Assembly: GCF_001518015.1 (NCBI RefSeq)
Contig: NZ_LPUY01000095.1
Coordinates: 62,001-126,000, forward strand
Direction: 5' to 3'
DNA from: Tritonibacter horizontis
GTDB lineage: Bacteria > Pseudomonadota > Alphaproteobacteria > Rhodobacterales > Rhodobacteraceae
Length of the DNA stretch: 64,000 nt
The notes beneath the pieces were generated by a model. That model was not told the origin of the DNA. It saw only the letters and a list, made by a program, of their open reading frames with translations, and did not search any database. The first letter of the stretch is position 1. Each line of letters begins with the position of its first letter. This document shows positions 52,885 to 62,557 of this stretch, in pieces. Both the position numbers and the translations under genes were made by a program.

Positions 52885-53526
52885 ATGGCCTATGTGAAGT
52901 GGATTTTCATTCTGGTCTTTGGGCTATGTGTTGGCGGATTCCTGCACTACACCTTGCCGCAACATGATGTGGTGCGCATTGTCGATACCTTTGGCGAGCG
53001 GCGCGACCTGGGGGATTGGACCCGGATTTTCTGGTCCAGTCCCGACACGCAAAGCGCGACGCTGGAAAACCGCGACGTGCAGTTCATCCAGGCGGTGCGG
53101 CCCAATGGCAAGGTGATTGTCTACCGCAACGAGGATACCGGTTGGGGATGGCCCCCCTATTTCAAGTTCGACACCGCCAACCTCTTTACCGAGGCGAATG
53201 ATGCCATTTCGGACAAGCAAAACCCCGAATGGGTGCGTGTCCGCCACTATGGCTGGCGCAGCGAGTTCCTGTCGGCCTTTCCCAATGCGGTCTCTCTGAC
53301 ACCCGCCACCGGGCCGGACGACAAGCCGGTGAACTGGATCAGCATTGCCATCCTGACCGTTCTCGCGGCGCTGTTCTGGGCGGTTTTTGTGCGACTGCGC
53401 CGGTTCAAGCGAAACCGGATTGATCCGCTGATCGAGGACGTCGAAGACGGATTTTTTGCTGCGGGAGACGCGCTGGAGGATCGCACACGGGGGCTGCGGG
53501 GCTGGTTCCGGCGCAAGCCGCGCTGA
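52885..53526 (+). CDS. DUF1523 membrane protein
   Basis: A 213-residue protein with an N-terminal anchor (WIFILVFGLCVGGFLHYTL), a periplasmic domain (VRIVDTFGERRDLGDWTRIF, EDTGWGWPPYFKFDTANLFT, VRHYGWRSEFLSAFPNAVSL), a second helix (ISIAILTVLAALFWAVFV) and a basic cytoplasmic tail. This is DUF1523, unknown function. The ATG at 52885 has GAAAGGGG upstream; the open frame from 52828 is less likely. Confidence 0.82.
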   Translation: MAYVKWIFILVFGLCVGGFLHYTLPQHDVVRIVDTFGERRDLGDWTRIFWSSPDTQSATLENRDVQFIQAVRPNGKVIVYRNEDTGWGWPPYFKFDTANLFTEANDAISDKQNPEWVRVRHYGWRSEFLSAFPNAVSLTPATGPDDKPVNWISIAILTVLAALFWAVFVRLRRFKRNRIDPLIEDVEDGFFAAGDALEDRTRGLRGWFRRKPR

Positions 53527-53559
53527 GTTAAGCGCTCCGGCCGCAACCGCGAACCACGG

Positions 53560-55137
53560 TCAATCGGCAAAAAGATGCGGCGCCCGCACGATGTCCAGGG
53601 CAGTCTCATGGGACAGGTCAAGGAAATTGGAGATCGCCCGGGCGTTTTCCTCTTCCGATGCGCGTTCCTGCACGGCCCAGTGATGTGAAAACCCGGCGCC
53701 GCGAATTTGGTCCACTTCATTGGCGATGTCATTGCGAATGGTCGGCAGAAGTTGTTCCAAGGTCGCCTGGGGCGCGCGTTCGCCAGCCAGTCCGACGCGG
53801 CGGGCATGGCCAATCAGGTAGCTGTCGGAGAAGTCACAGTCGATCCGCAGCAGGCGTGTATGCGATCTGTCAGAAAAGAAATCATGCATCAGATCCAGCG
53901 CTGCCGGATCCATGCAGACGACCAGACGGTCAGTTTCGTAGTAATCAAACAACATGCGCATCAGGGCACGGCGGTGGCGGGTGCGCTTTTCCAGGGTGCG
54001 CTGAATGCCGCCAAGGTCGGGCAGGGGGGTGTTTTCCTCGTCAAACAGATACTCGATGGTCGGAATATCGGTCTGCGCACCAATGGCCGCCAGAAGCCGT
54101 TTGGCCACGTGCCATTTCTTGCTCGCAACGATCAACAGCTCCCGCTCGCGGCCCAGGCTGCTCTCGGTTTCCCAGAACCGGGGCGCGAACCGCTGTCCGG
54201 TGCGGCCACGTTCTGACAGGAACTGAAACAGGTTCCGCCCCTCGTTGGAGATCTGAAACGTCACATCATGCGCCGCATAGAGTCGGCCGAGCCGGGTCTT
54301 GAGCGACTTTGCATCCGGGCTGATCTTGCGGGCAAAGAGGAAATCCTGACTGAGCAACAAGTCATAGTGATCATTGTGAAAAACCACTGGCATGCCGTAG
54401 TCGCTGAACATCAGGAAGGTCAATGTCCGGCATTCGATCTCTTCTTCCCGGATCAGGTGACGGACCAGGGTCTGGAAGAATGTCTCGTCCGGGATCCAGG
54501 TGCTGGCAAAAAACCGCATCACATCCCGCCGCTTGCGGGTCATGTCGAGGATCGCTTCGACGGTGCGTCTGCGCAGGCACCACCACTGGCTGCCGATCTG
54601 CACCTGAAGGTCGGCCGGGATCTTGCGCGTCAGGCCCAGGCGTTTCTGGGCGCCATAGGCCGCGTAAAACCTGCGTTTCTGGGTGCGTTCGTTGAAAAAA
54701 TGGCGGTAGATCAGCCGGTCTTCCTTCATCCCGGTCTTGATCCAGTTGCTGTCGAAGAAATCGAAACTCTCGATGAAATCCTTGTCCTGTTGATCCAGGA
54801 AACTGCGGGCGTAGTCGGCGGTTTTGATCGCCATGCAGTCTCCGGACAGCATGTAGAAATGGGTGGCGCGTGGAAAATCCTCCACTGCGGCCTGCAGTGT
54901 GTTGAGGGTCGCGCGCACCAGCGACCATTCCCCCCAGCCGCATTTCACCCGGCGTTTTGCAAAGGTCACGTTTGGGTTGTCGGTCAGGGCGGTGCGGATC
55001 TTGCGAAAGGCCGAGGCGCTGGCGCGACCATCGAAATGGATCGCCATGCAGTCGCCGGTGGCGGTCAGGCGCTCGGCCTGTTCGATGACGGCTTCGGGAT
55101 CCTTGTGGCAGAGCAGAATATAGGCGATTTTTGCCAT
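53560..55137 (-). CDS. GT14-family glycosyltransferase (core-2/I-branching type) with C-terminal extension
   Basis: A 525-residue protein. Residues about 1-290 form a GT14/Branch domain: FYMLSGDCMAIK (about 94-105), GSQWWCLRR (182-190) and IPDETFFQTLV (215-225) with its acidic Asp-Glu. The family includes beta-1,6-N-acetylglucosaminyl- and xylosyl-transferases. The C-terminal half (about 300-525) resembles a roseobacter DUF5928-type extension. No signal peptide or membrane helix is visible, so it acts in the cytoplasm. It is divergent from the sulfotransferase gene, 136 bases apart, suggesting a shared glycan. Confidence 0.82.
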   Translation of the reverse strand: MAKIAYILLCHKDPEAVIEQAERLTATGDCMAIHFDGRASASAFRKIRTALTDNPNVTFAKRRVKCGWGEWSLVRATLNTLQAAVEDFPRATHFYMLSGDCMAIKTADYARSFLDQQDKDFIESFDFFDSNWIKTGMKEDRLIYRHFFNERTQKRRFYAAYGAQKRLGLTRKIPADLQVQIGSQWWCLRRRTVEAILDMTRKRRDVMRFFASTWIPDETFFQTLVRHLIREEEIECRTLTFLMFSDYGMPVVFHNDHYDLLLSQDFLFARKISPDAKSLKTRLGRLYAAHDVTFQISNEGRNLFQFLSERGRTGQRFAPRFWETESSLGRERELLIVASKKWHVAKRLLAAIGAQTDIPTIEYLFDEENTPLPDLGGIQRTLEKRTRHRRALMRMLFDYYETDRLVVCMDPAALDLMHDFFSDRSHTRLLRIDCDFSDSYLIGHARRVGLAGERAPQATLEQLLPTIRNDIANEVDQIRGAGFSHHWAVQERASEEENARAISNFLDLSHETALDIVRAPHLFAD

Positions 55138-55273
55138 GTCCGAGACGCAATCCCCTGTTTTTCCGGATTGTTTCATTGATAATGAGGAAGTGGGGCCGAA
55201 TAAACCAGATTGTTTTGCATTCCGGGAAACTCGGGGCAATGTGGCAAAATCAGACGAGCAGAGGGAAGCAACC

Positions 55274-56092
55274 ATGGGATTTCCAGGCACCTGGATGACA
55301 GAGAGCGAAAGCGTCGTGTATCGGGTGGTGCCGAAATGCGCCTGCTCTACCATCGGGCAGATCATGTATTTTTCTGACCATGGCACGTTCTTTGATGGCG
55401 ACATTCATGACTCGACGGAAAAACTGCACAAATGGGGGCAGGAGGAGAGCCGAGCGCGGATCGAAGAGAACGTGCGGGCGCATAAATCCTATGCCTTCAC
55501 CTGCGTGCGCAACCCCTACACCCGCGTGCTGAGTTCGTTCTTCGACAAGATCTGCGGCATCCAGCGCAACGGACGGCGTTACCGGGGCAATCTGGTGCCC
55601 AAGCTGATGTATGAATATGGCATCGAAGTGGGCGGCGAGGACGGCAAACAGGAGTTTGACCAGATCAAGAGTTTCCGCCGGTTTTTGCTGTTTGCCCGTG
55701 ACAGTATCCGCTGGCGGCGCCCGATGGAGCCGGACATTCACTGGTCAGCCACTTCGGGCCATGTGTCGACCTTCATCGTCAACGGCGGCCGCTATGACAA
55801 GGTGATCTGGACCGAGAAATTCAACGAGGGCATGCAGGAGGTGCTCGACGCGATCCAGACGCCGCATCAGGTTGATCTGGGCGCGATACCGCGTTTCAAC
55901 GAGAGCGAAGGCCATGGGCCGAAACGGGCGCATCCGGTGGCGGAGTATTTCGACGACCTGTCGATGCATCTGGTCTATGAGATCTACAAACGCGATTTCG
56001 ATCTGTTCAAATACGATTTTGAAAACCCGGGCAACAAGCTGCCCCTGGCAGAGATCGACCTCGACGAGGTCCATGCCAAGCTGGGCGATTGA
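55274..56092 (+). CDS. Sulfotransferase (carbohydrate type, Sulfotransfer_2)
   Basis: A 272-residue protein with the 5'-phosphosulfate loop VVPKCACSTIGQIMYF (about 18-33) and the 3'-phosphate motif AFTCVRNPYTRVLSSFFDKI (about 75-95), as in carbohydrate sulfotransferases that use PAPS. The ATG at 55274 has GAGGGAAG upstream; an ATG at 55136 overlaps the glycosyltransferase gene start and is less likely. Target glycan unknown. Confidence 0.82.
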   Translation: MGFPGTWMTESESVVYRVVPKCACSTIGQIMYFSDHGTFFDGDIHDSTEKLHKWGQEESRARIEENVRAHKSYAFTCVRNPYTRVLSSFFDKICGIQRNGRRYRGNLVPKLMYEYGIEVGGEDGKQEFDQIKSFRRFLLFARDSIRWRRPMEPDIHWSATSGHVSTFIVNGGRYDKVIWTEKFNEGMQEVLDAIQTPHQVDLGAIPRFNESEGHGPKRAHPVAEYFDDLSMHLVYEIYKRDFDLFKYDFENPGNKLPLAEIDLDEVHAKLGD

Positions 56093-56438
56093 GGCGTGTG
56101 GACCGGCGAAAGAGCGGGGCAGGCTCCCGCCCGTCTTGCGATCATGTGACATGATCTGATCCCGTTGGGCCGGGCGCCGGGCGTGGCCCGGCGCGGTCTT
56201 GCGGCACGGTTGTGGATTTCAGGCCGGCCGGGTGGATGTGGCAGCAAAGCCATGGGGGCCGTGGGGCCCGTTCAGGGGGATCTGAGCCGGTGTTTCTTGG
56301 GGGGGGGGCGCCAAGGGTGAATCGCGCGGGCCGCCCGTGACCCGGTCCGCCGCTGTCTGGTTCAGGCGCGCAGGCAGGTCGGTCAGGCAGAAAGTTGGGA
56401 CACGCAGAAAGGTCAGACACGCAGGCGCTATGGACAAG
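56093..56438. other. Gene-free stretch between the sulfotransferase gene and ilvD
   Basis: About 346 bases with no credible gene. It contains a very GC-rich fold near 56160-56200 (GGGCCGGGCGCC and complementary runs), a possible terminator for the sulfotransferase gene, and a run of ten G at 56299-56308. Confidence 0.4.
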
Positions 56439-56467
56439 CGAAAGCCCCCTGTCCGAGGGGGCTTTCG
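56439..56467 (-). terminator. Rho-independent terminator after ilvD
   Basis: CGAAAGCCCCCT (56439-56450) pairs with AGGGGGCTTTCG (56456-56467) around a 5-base loop, 36 bases after the ilvD stop. The minus strand continues CTTGTCC, so the T tract is inside the stem end only. Confidence 0.7.
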
Positions 56468-56503
56468 TCGTCGTCAAAGGGGAGGGCGCGGCAGGATGCC
56501 GCC

Positions 56504-58348
56504 TCAGTCTTCCTCGGGGACCATGCGCACGGCGCCCTTGGCTGCGGATGTGGCCAGCATCGCATAGGCTTTCAACGCGGTGGATACCTTGCGCTTGCGC
56601 TTGGCGACAGGTTTCCAGCCCTTTTCGTCCATTGCCGCGCGGCGCGCTGCCAGGGTCGCCTCGTCCACCGCGAGATGGATCGATCGGTTGGGAATGTCGA
56701 TCTCGATGGTGTCGCCCTGTTCCACCAGACCAATGGTGCCGCCCTCTGCCGCTTCGGGCGAGACGTGGCCGATGGACAGGCCGGAGGTGCCGCCGGAGAA
56801 ACGCCCATCGGTCAGCAGGGCGCAGTCTTTGCCGAGGCCTTTGGATTTCAGATAGGAGGTCGGGTAGAGCATTTCCTGCATCCCCGGACCGCCCCGTGGC
56901 CCCTCGTACCGGATCACCACCACATCGCCGGCGCTGACCTTGCCGGTCAGGATGTCGTTGACGGCCTGGTCCTGGCTTTCGCAAACATAGGCGGTGCCGG
57001 TGAATTTGAGGATCGAGGCATCGACGCCGGCGGTTTTGACGATACAGCCCTCCAGCGCGATATTGCCGAACAGGACCGCAAGGCCGCCATCCTGGCTGAA
57101 GGCATGTTCCTTGGAGCGAATGACGCCGCCTGCGCGGTCGGTATCCAGCTCCTTGTAGCGGTTTTCGGTCGAAAAGGCCTGCGTGGTGCGCACGCCGCCG
57201 GGCGCGGCCTTGAACAGCTCTTCGGCCTCGGGATTGTTGGCGACGGCAATGTCCCATTTGGCGATGGCGGCGCCCAGGGTCGGCATGTGGACGGTGGGCA
57301 CTTCGGTGTGCAGCAGACCGGCGCGGGACAGTTCGCCCAGGATGGAGAAGATCCCCCCGGCCCGGTGCACGTCCTCCATATGGACGTTTTCAGTGTTGGG
57401 CGCGACCTTGCACAGACAAGGCACCTTGCGGCTCAGCCGGTCGATGTCCTGCATGGTGAAGTCGATCTTGCCCTCATGGGCGATGGCGAGGAGGTGCAGC
57501 ACCGTATTGGTCGAGCCGCCCATGGCGATGTCGAGGCTCATGGCGTTTTCGAAGGCCTCGAACGTGGCAATCTCGCGCGGCAGCAGGCCACGTTCGTTCT
57601 GCTCGTAATGGCGTTTGGTGATCTCGACGATCTTGCGCCCGGCCTCCAGGAACAGATGTTTGCGGTCAGCATGGGTGGCCAGGGTCGAACCGTTGCCCGG
57701 CAGCGCCAGACCCAGCGCCTCGGCCAGGCAGTTCATCGAGTTGGCGGTGAACATGCCGGAACACGACCCGCAGGTGGGGCAGGCGTTTTCCTCGATGTGC
57801 TGCACCTGTTCGTCGGTCATCGTTTCCGAGGCCGCCGCGACCATGGCGTCCACCAGGTCGATCTTTTTCATGTCGAGATCGGCAATGTCGATCTTGCCCG
57901 CTTCCATCGGCCCACCGGAGACGAAGATCACCGGGATATTGAGGCGCATGGCGGCCATCATCATGCCGGGCGTGATCTTGTCACAGTTGGAGATGCAGAC
58001 CATGGCATCGGCGCAATGGGCGTTGACCATATATTCGACGCTGTCCGCGATCACCTCGCGCGAGGGCAGGGAATACAGCATCCCGTCATGGCCCATGGCG
58101 ATGCCGTCATCCACGGCGATGGTGTTGAATTCCTTGGCAACGCCGCCTGCGGCCTCGACCTCGCGGGCAACCATCTGACCCAGATCCTTCAGGTGCACAT
58201 GGCCGGGCACGAACTGGGTAAAGGAGTTGACGATGGCGACAATGGGTTTGCCAAAATCGCTGTCGGTCATGCCGGTGGCGCGCCAAAGGCCGCGCGCACC
58301 CGCCATGTTGCGCCCGTGGGTGGAGGTTCTGGATCGGTACATCGGCAT
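56504..58348 (-). CDS. ilvD: Dihydroxy-acid dehydratase
   Basis: A 614-residue enzyme of valine/isoleucine synthesis. The iron-sulfur Cys residues are in [17 protein letters not shown] and [40 protein letters not shown] and [20 protein letters not shown] are conserved. The ATG at 58348 has AGGGAAC upstream; upstream open frame is non-coding. Confidence 0.96.
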   Translation of the reverse strand: MPMYRSRTSTHGRNMAGARGLWRATGMTDSDFGKPIVAIVNSFTQFVPGHVHLKDLGQMVAREVEAAGGVAKEFNTIAVDDGIAMGHDGMLYSLPSREVIADSVEYMVNAHCADAMVCISNCDKITPGMMMAAMRLNIPVIFVSGGPMEAGKIDIADLDMKKIDLVDAMVAAASETMTDEQVQHIEENACPTCGSCSGMFTANSMNCLAEALGLALPGNGSTLATHADRKHLFLEAGRKIVEITKRHYEQNERGLLPREIATFEAFENAMSLDIAMGGSTNTVLHLLAIAHEGKIDFTMQDIDRLSRKVPCLCKVAPNTENVHMEDVHRAGGIFSILGELSRAGLLHTEVPTVHMPTLGAAIAKWDIAVANNPEAEELFKAAPGGVRTTQAFSTENRYKELDTDRAGGVIRSKEHAFSQDGGLAVLFGNIALEGCIVKTAGVDASILKFTGTAYVCESQDQAVNDILTGKVSAGDVVVIRYEGPRGGPGMQEMLYPTSYLKSKGLGKDCALLTDGRFSGGTSGLSIGHVSPEAAEGGTIGLVEQGDTIEIDIPNRSIHLAVDEATLAARRAAMDEKGWKPVAKRKRKVSTALKAYAMLATSAAKGAVRMVPEED

Positions 58349-58497
58349 AGTGTCGTTCCCTTTTCGCCCGTTTGGACATGGCTTGCGCAACAATGGCAAT
58401 ATGTCCGGGCCACTTACGGTTCGTTTTGTTCGGTATGGGCCGAATCTGGCGCAGGTGCAACCGGGGTTTGCGGATCCAAAGAGGCTTGGCGCCCGGG

Positions 58498-59661
58498 TCA
58501 GGTGGGCCGACGGGTCAACAGGGCGTCGACCCCATAGCCGATGATCAAGGCCCAAAACGGCGCGCCGATGCCAAAAAAGCTGATGCCGGACAGCGCGATC
58601 ATGAAGGTGATCAGCGCGGCCTCGCGTCCCTTCGGGGACTGAAGCGCGCCGGCAAGGCTGTTGCCGATGGTGCCCAGCAACGCAAGCCCGGCAATCGCCG
58701 CCACCAGCGCCGGCGGGGCGATCAGAAAGAGACCAATCACCGCCGCGCCGCCAAGGCCGACGAGGCTGTAGAACACTCCGGCCATGACTGATGCGAGGTA
58801 GCGGGAGCGCGGGTCGTCATCCGCTTCTGGCCCGGCGGAAATGGCGGCGGTGATCGCGGCGAGGTTGAAGGCAAAGCCACCAAAGGGCGCGAGCAGCAGG
58901 CTCGCCAGGCCCGTCACTGTCATTGCAAGGGACACCGGCGGCCGATACCCCGCGCCGCGCAGCGTCATCACGCCGGGAATGTTCTGCGAGCTCATGGTCA
59001 CCACATAGAGCGGCACACCCAGGCCAAGCAGAACGGTCCAGTTGAACGCGGGGGTGACAAAAAACGGTTGGGTGATCGACAGATCCAGCGTCGCAGTTGT
59101 GTTGAACTGGCCGGTGAGGGCGGCGATCGCGATGCCGGTGATCAACGCCAGCGGCACGGCGTAACGCGGCAGAAGCAGACGCCCGGCAAGGAAACTGGCC
59201 CCCATGCCGGCCACCAGGACCGTATCGGTGCCCAGGGCCTCAAAGGCTGCGAGCCCAAAGGCAAAGAGGACGCCCGCCAGCAAGGCACTGGCCAAATGGT
59301 GCGGGATCAGGTTTGCCAGCCGTTCAAACCAGCCGCTCAGGCCGGTCAGCGTCACAAGCGCCCCGCTGAGCAGAAAGGCCCCGATTGCTTCTGGCAGAGA
59401 GACCCCCTCGATGCCGGTCGCCAGCAGCGCCGCGCCGGGAGTGGACCAGGCCGTCAGCACCGGCATCCGGGTCGCAAGGGACAGGATCAGCGTCGTGACC
59501 CCCATGCCGAGCCCGAGCGCCAGCATCCAGCTCGCCGCCTGCGCCTGCGTCGCCTCCAGCGCGGCAATGGCCTGAAAGATGACTGCGACAGAGCTGGTGT
59601 AGCCAACGACGACCACGATGAGCCCGGCGATCAGATGGGAGGCTTTGAGCCGATGCGACAT
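58498..59661 (-). CDS. benE: BenE-family benzoate/H+ symporter
   Basis: A 387-residue membrane protein with about eleven or twelve helices. [20 protein letters not shown] at the start, [12 protein letters not shown] and [17 protein letters not shown] are BenE features. It probably imports benzoate or a related aromatic acid. No benzoate-degradation genes lie in the window, so the substrate is unsure. It is divergent from an XRE-cupin regulator with palindromic sites between. Confidence 0.88.
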   Translation of the reverse strand: MSHRLKASHLIAGLIVVVVGYTSSVAVIFQAIAALEATQAQAASWMLALGLGMGVTTLILSLATRMPVLTAWSTPGAALLATGIEGVSLPEAIGAFLLSGALVTLTGLSGWFERLANLIPHHLASALLAGVLFAFGLAAFEALGTDTVLVAGMGASFLAGRLLLPRYAVPLALITGIAIAALTGQFNTTATLDLSITQPFFVTPAFNWTVLLGLGVPLYVVTMSSQNIPGVMTLRGAGYRPPVSLAMTVTGLASLLLAPFGGFAFNLAAITAAISAGPEADDDPRSRYLASVMAGVFYSLVGLGGAAVIGLFLIAPPALVAAIAGLALLGTIGNSLAGALQSPKGREAALITFMIALSGISFFGIGAPFWALIIGYGVDALLTRRPT

Positions 59662-59700
59662 GAGCTGGCCTTTCCTGGCGGCGCATTCTAGGGTGAGGTC

Positions 59701-59772
59701 GTGCGCTTTAACGTACGCGACAGTGGCGTTGTGCGCTTTAGCGCACGGTGGCAGTTGAGCGTTATAACGCAC
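59701..59772. promoter_or_regulatory. Three operator-like palindromes between benE and the XRE-cupin gene
   Basis: Sixteen-base sites GTGCGCTTTAACGTAC (59701-59716), GTGCGCTTTAGCGCAC (59731-59746, perfect arms) and GAGCGTTATAACGCAC (59757-59772) share the plan GYGCGYTWTARCGCAC. They are 30 and 26 bases apart. The XRE-cupin protein encoded next to them is the likely binder. Confidence 0.65.
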
Positions 59773-59862
59773 AAATTGCAAGGACCATTCTGTCGATTTG
59801 CCCGGCGCGCAAGACGGAATAGAAAACGGGGACAGGGCAGGTGTCAGGGAGGGCCAGGTCAC

Positions 59863-60438
59863 ATGCGTGAAGATCTGATCGGAGCAAACCTGCGCCAGTT
59901 GCGCCAGTCCTCCGGGTTGAGCCTGAGCGCGGCAGCAGAGCTGACCGGGGTCAGCAAGGCCATGCTGGGCCAGATCGAACGGGGCGAATCCAGCCCCACC
60001 ATTGCGACGCTCTGGAAGATCACGCGCGGATTTCACCTGCCCCTGACCGCCCTGATCGAAAGCGCCAGCTGCGAGAAGGGCCCCTGTGGCAGCCTGGCCT
60101 TTCCCGACAGTCTTTCGGTCACGCCGGTGTTTCCCTTTGATCCCGGTTTTCGCAGCGAGACCTTCATGGTCAAACTGCAACCGAACCAGAGCCACGCAAG
60201 CCTTGCTCATGATCAGGGCGTCACCGAAGAGGTGCTGGTGCAGCAGGGCGCGCTGGAGCTGCGGGTCGGCACGGACTGGCAGCGCGTTTCGCGGGGCGCG
60301 GGGGTTCGCTTTCGGGCAGACCAGCCACATGAATACCGGGCCGGCCCTGACGGGGCGGCGTTTTTCAACACCATGCACTATCCACCGCCGTTGATCGCGC
60401 CGGTGGACGGTGCGGCCACAGATCCGGCCGAGACATAG
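59863..60438 (+). CDS. XRE-family regulator with C-terminal cupin domain
   Basis: A 191-residue protein with a Cro/CI-type helix-turn-helix (about 5-62: LIGANLRQLRQSSGLSLSAA, AELTGVSKAMLGQIERGESS, PTIATLWKITRG) and a cupin sensor (about 105-180: HASLAHDQGVTEEVLVQQG, FRADQPHEYRAG). Such regulators control an adjacent transporter or enzyme in response to a small molecule. The ATG at 59863 fits the family start and has GGGAGGGCC some distance upstream. It is followed by an EamA transporter gene after 11 bases, probably in one operon. Confidence 0.88.
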   Translation: MREDLIGANLRQLRQSSGLSLSAAAELTGVSKAMLGQIERGESSPTIATLWKITRGFHLPLTALIESASCEKGPCGSLAFPDSLSVTPVFPFDPGFRSETFMVKLQPNQSHASLAHDQGVTEEVLVQQGALELRVGTDWQRVSRGAGVRFRADQPHEYRAGPDGAAFFNTMHYPPPLIAPVDGAATDPAET

Positions 60439-60449
60439 AAAGCCCGTTC

Positions 60450-61310
60450 ATGACCGATACATTGCGCGGCAGCCTGTTGATGGTGCTTGCGATGGGCGCA
60501 TTTGCGCTTGAAGACGTGATTATCAAATCGGTCGCGGCGGCGATGCCGACCGGGCAGGTGCTGATCCTGTTCGGGCTCGGTGGCATGGCCGTCTTTGCCG
60601 GGGTGGCGCGTGCGCAGGGATCCGCGCTGTGGCACCCGGGGTTCTGCACGCGCCCGCTGATCTGGCGTGCCGTGGCAGAGGTTTCAGGGCGCCTGTTTTT
60701 CACGCTGGCCATCGTATTGGCACCGTTGTCGCTGGCCTCTGCCATCCTGCAGGCAACGCCACTGGTGGTGACCGCAGGGGCCGTGGTTTTCTTTGGCGAG
60801 CGGGTGGGCTGGCGTCGGTGGCTGGCGATTGTGGCGGGGTTTGCCGGTGTGATGATGATTCTGCGACCGGGCATGAGCGGCTTTGAGGCGACCTCTCTTC
60901 TGGCGGTGGCGGGGATGCTGGGCTTTGCCGGGCGGGACCTGGCAACCCGCGCCGCGCCCCGCACCATGAGCAATGCGCAACTCGGGCTCTTTGGCTTTGC
61001 CATGCTGGCGATCGCCGGGGGCATTGCGCTGGCCTGGACCGGGGGGGCGGTCTGGCCGACGGGGCCGCAGACCCTCGCGCTTTGCGCCACGGTGACCATA
61101 GGCGTGCTGGCCTATATGGCGCTCACCGGTGCCATGCGGCTGGGCGAACTCTCGGTGGTGGCGCCGTTTCGCTACACGCGGCTGGTCTTTGCCATGGTGC
61201 TCGGGGTTGTGGTCTTTCAGGAACAGCCGGACCTGATGACACTCCTCGGGTCGGCGGTGGTGGTGGGCAGTGGCGTTTTTACCCTGCTGCGCAGCAAAAC
61301 GCCCCGTTAA
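60450..61310 (+). CDS. EamA/DMT-family transporter
   Basis: A 286-residue membrane protein of ten helices with two EamA repeats (LLMVLAMGAFALEDVIIKSV; GVLAYMALTGAMRLGELSVV, VFQEQPDLMTLLGSAVVVGS). It follows the XRE-cupin gene by 11 bases, so it may be controlled with benE. Substrate unknown. Confidence 0.87.
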   Translation: MTDTLRGSLLMVLAMGAFALEDVIIKSVAAAMPTGQVLILFGLGGMAVFAGVARAQGSALWHPGFCTRPLIWRAVAEVSGRLFFTLAIVLAPLSLASAILQATPLVVTAGAVVFFGERVGWRRWLAIVAGFAGVMMILRPGMSGFEATSLLAVAGMLGFAGRDLATRAAPRTMSNAQLGLFGFAMLAIAGGIALAWTGGAVWPTGPQTLALCATVTIGVLAYMALTGAMRLGELSVVAPFRYTRLVFAMVLGVVVFQEQPDLMTLLGSAVVVGSGVFTLLRSKTPR

Positions 61311-61404
61311 ACGCCCCCAGGTCAGCCGACGGGTGCAAAATCCGCGGGCTTTCCACGCCAGCTGATCTTGCACCCGCCTGCGGGCCGAACTACATCTGCG
61401 CCCT

Positions 61405-61881
61405 ATGGCCCAAGCAAAGACAGACCCAAACTACAAAGTGATTGCCGAAAACCGCCGCGCGCGGTTTGACTACGCTATCGAGCGGGATCTGGAATGCGGT
61501 GTCATTCTGGAAGGCTCCGAGGTGAAATCGCTTCGCGCCGGGGGCACCAACATTGCGGAATCCTATGCCACGGTCGACAATGGCGAACTGTGGTTGGTGA
61601 ATTCCTACATTGCCCCCTATGAGCAGGCCAAGATGTTCAAGCATGAGGAACGCCGCCGCCGCAAGCTGCTGGTCTCTCGCAAGGAATTGGCCGACCTGTG
61701 GAACGCGACCCAGCGTAAGGGGATGACCCTGGTGCCGCTGGTGCTGTACTTCAACCATGTGGGCCGGGCGAAAATCAAGATCGGCATCGCCAAGGGCAAG
61801 AAGAACCACGACAAGCGCGAGACCCAGGCCAAACGGGACTGGTCGCGGCAGAAGCAACGCCTGCTCAAGGACCACAGCTGA
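61405..61881 (+). CDS. smpB: SsrA-binding protein
   Basis: A 158-residue Smp[41 protein letters not shown] and [20 protein letters not shown]-type segments are conserved, with the basic C-terminal tail ([16 protein letters not shown]) that enters the decoding site. It carries tmRNA to stalled ribosomes. Confidence 0.96.
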   Translation: MAQAKTDPNYKVIAENRRARFDYAIERDLECGVILEGSEVKSLRAGGTNIAESYATVDNGELWLVNSYIAPYEQAKMFKHEERRRRKLLVSRKELADLWNATQRKGMTLVPLVLYFNHVGRAKIKIGIAKGKKNHDKRETQAKRDWSRQKQRLLKDHS

Positions 61882-61896
61882 GCATCGCGCAAGGAA

Positions 61897-61916
61897 AAGG
61901 CCCCAACCGGGGCCTT
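61897..61916 (-). terminator. Shared terminator between smpB and the MlaC-like gene
   Basis: AAGGCCCC (61897-61904) and GGGGCCTT (61909-61916) pair around AACC. The minus strand continues TTTTCC; the plus side has only a TTAATC tail. It can end both convergent genes, best the minus one. Confidence 0.7.
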
Positions 61917-61963
61917 AATCGTGTCAGGTCACATGAGTTCGAAGCGCGCAGCGCCTGGCTGCA

Positions 61964-62554
61964 TCAGCTGAGTTGCTTCAGATCTGCGATCATCTTGTCG
62001 ATATCGCCGCCGTGGCGGTCGATCATCGCGCCGATTTCGGTCCGTTCCGTCAACAGAAGGTTCACCCCTTCGATGAACATATTGAAAAACAGATCCCGGC
62101 CCGACCGGTCCGACACATGGAAGGTCACCTCGAAGGGGGACTGCCCGCGCAGATAGGCCACGCAGGACACCTCGTACCATTTCTTGACCTTCTTAACGCC
62201 GGTCACCTCGAGCCGGCCACCGACGAACTCGCGGAAACGGCTGCCATATTTGCGGGCAATATAGCCCTGAAAGGCATCGGAGAACGCACGCTTCTGGGCG
62301 TCGCTGGCCCGGCGCGCATCCACGCCCATGGCATAGGCCGCGATATAGGAGGTGTCGCTGAACCGTTCGAAAATGCGTTCGAATTCGGCATACATTGCGC
62401 CTTCGCCCTTGCCAGAGCCGATCACGCGGTTGATGTCCGCGACCAACCGGTTGATCAGGTCAGAGGCGGAGTTTTCGTCCAGGGCCCAGCTGGGACCGGC
62501 AACAACAGAGCCGCCAAAGGCGCCCAGCGTTGCGAGAAACATACGACGATACAT
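61964..62554 (-). CDS. MlaC-like phospholipid-binding ABC auxiliary protein
   Basis: A 196-residue exported protein (signal peptide RRMFLATLGAFGGSVVAGPS) of the MlaC/Ttg2D family: DLINRLVADINRVIGSGKGE, FERIFERFSDTSYIAAYAMG, VDARRASDAQKRAFSDAFQG and RDLFFNMFIEGVNLLLTERT. It probably carries phospholipid between outer and inner membranes. It starts 3 bases after mlaA, which supports co-function. The mlaFEDB importer genes are not here. Confidence 0.86.
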   Translation of the reverse strand: MYRRMFLATLGAFGGSVVAGPSWALDENSASDLINRLVADINRVIGSGKGEGAMYAEFERIFERFSDTSYIAAYAMGVDARRASDAQKRAFSDAFQGYIARKYGSRFREFVGGRLEVTGVKKVKKWYEVSCVAYLRGQSPFEVTFHVSDRSGRDLFFNMFIEGVNLLLTERTEIGAMIDRHGGDIDKMIADLKQLS

Positions 62555-62557
62555 GAT

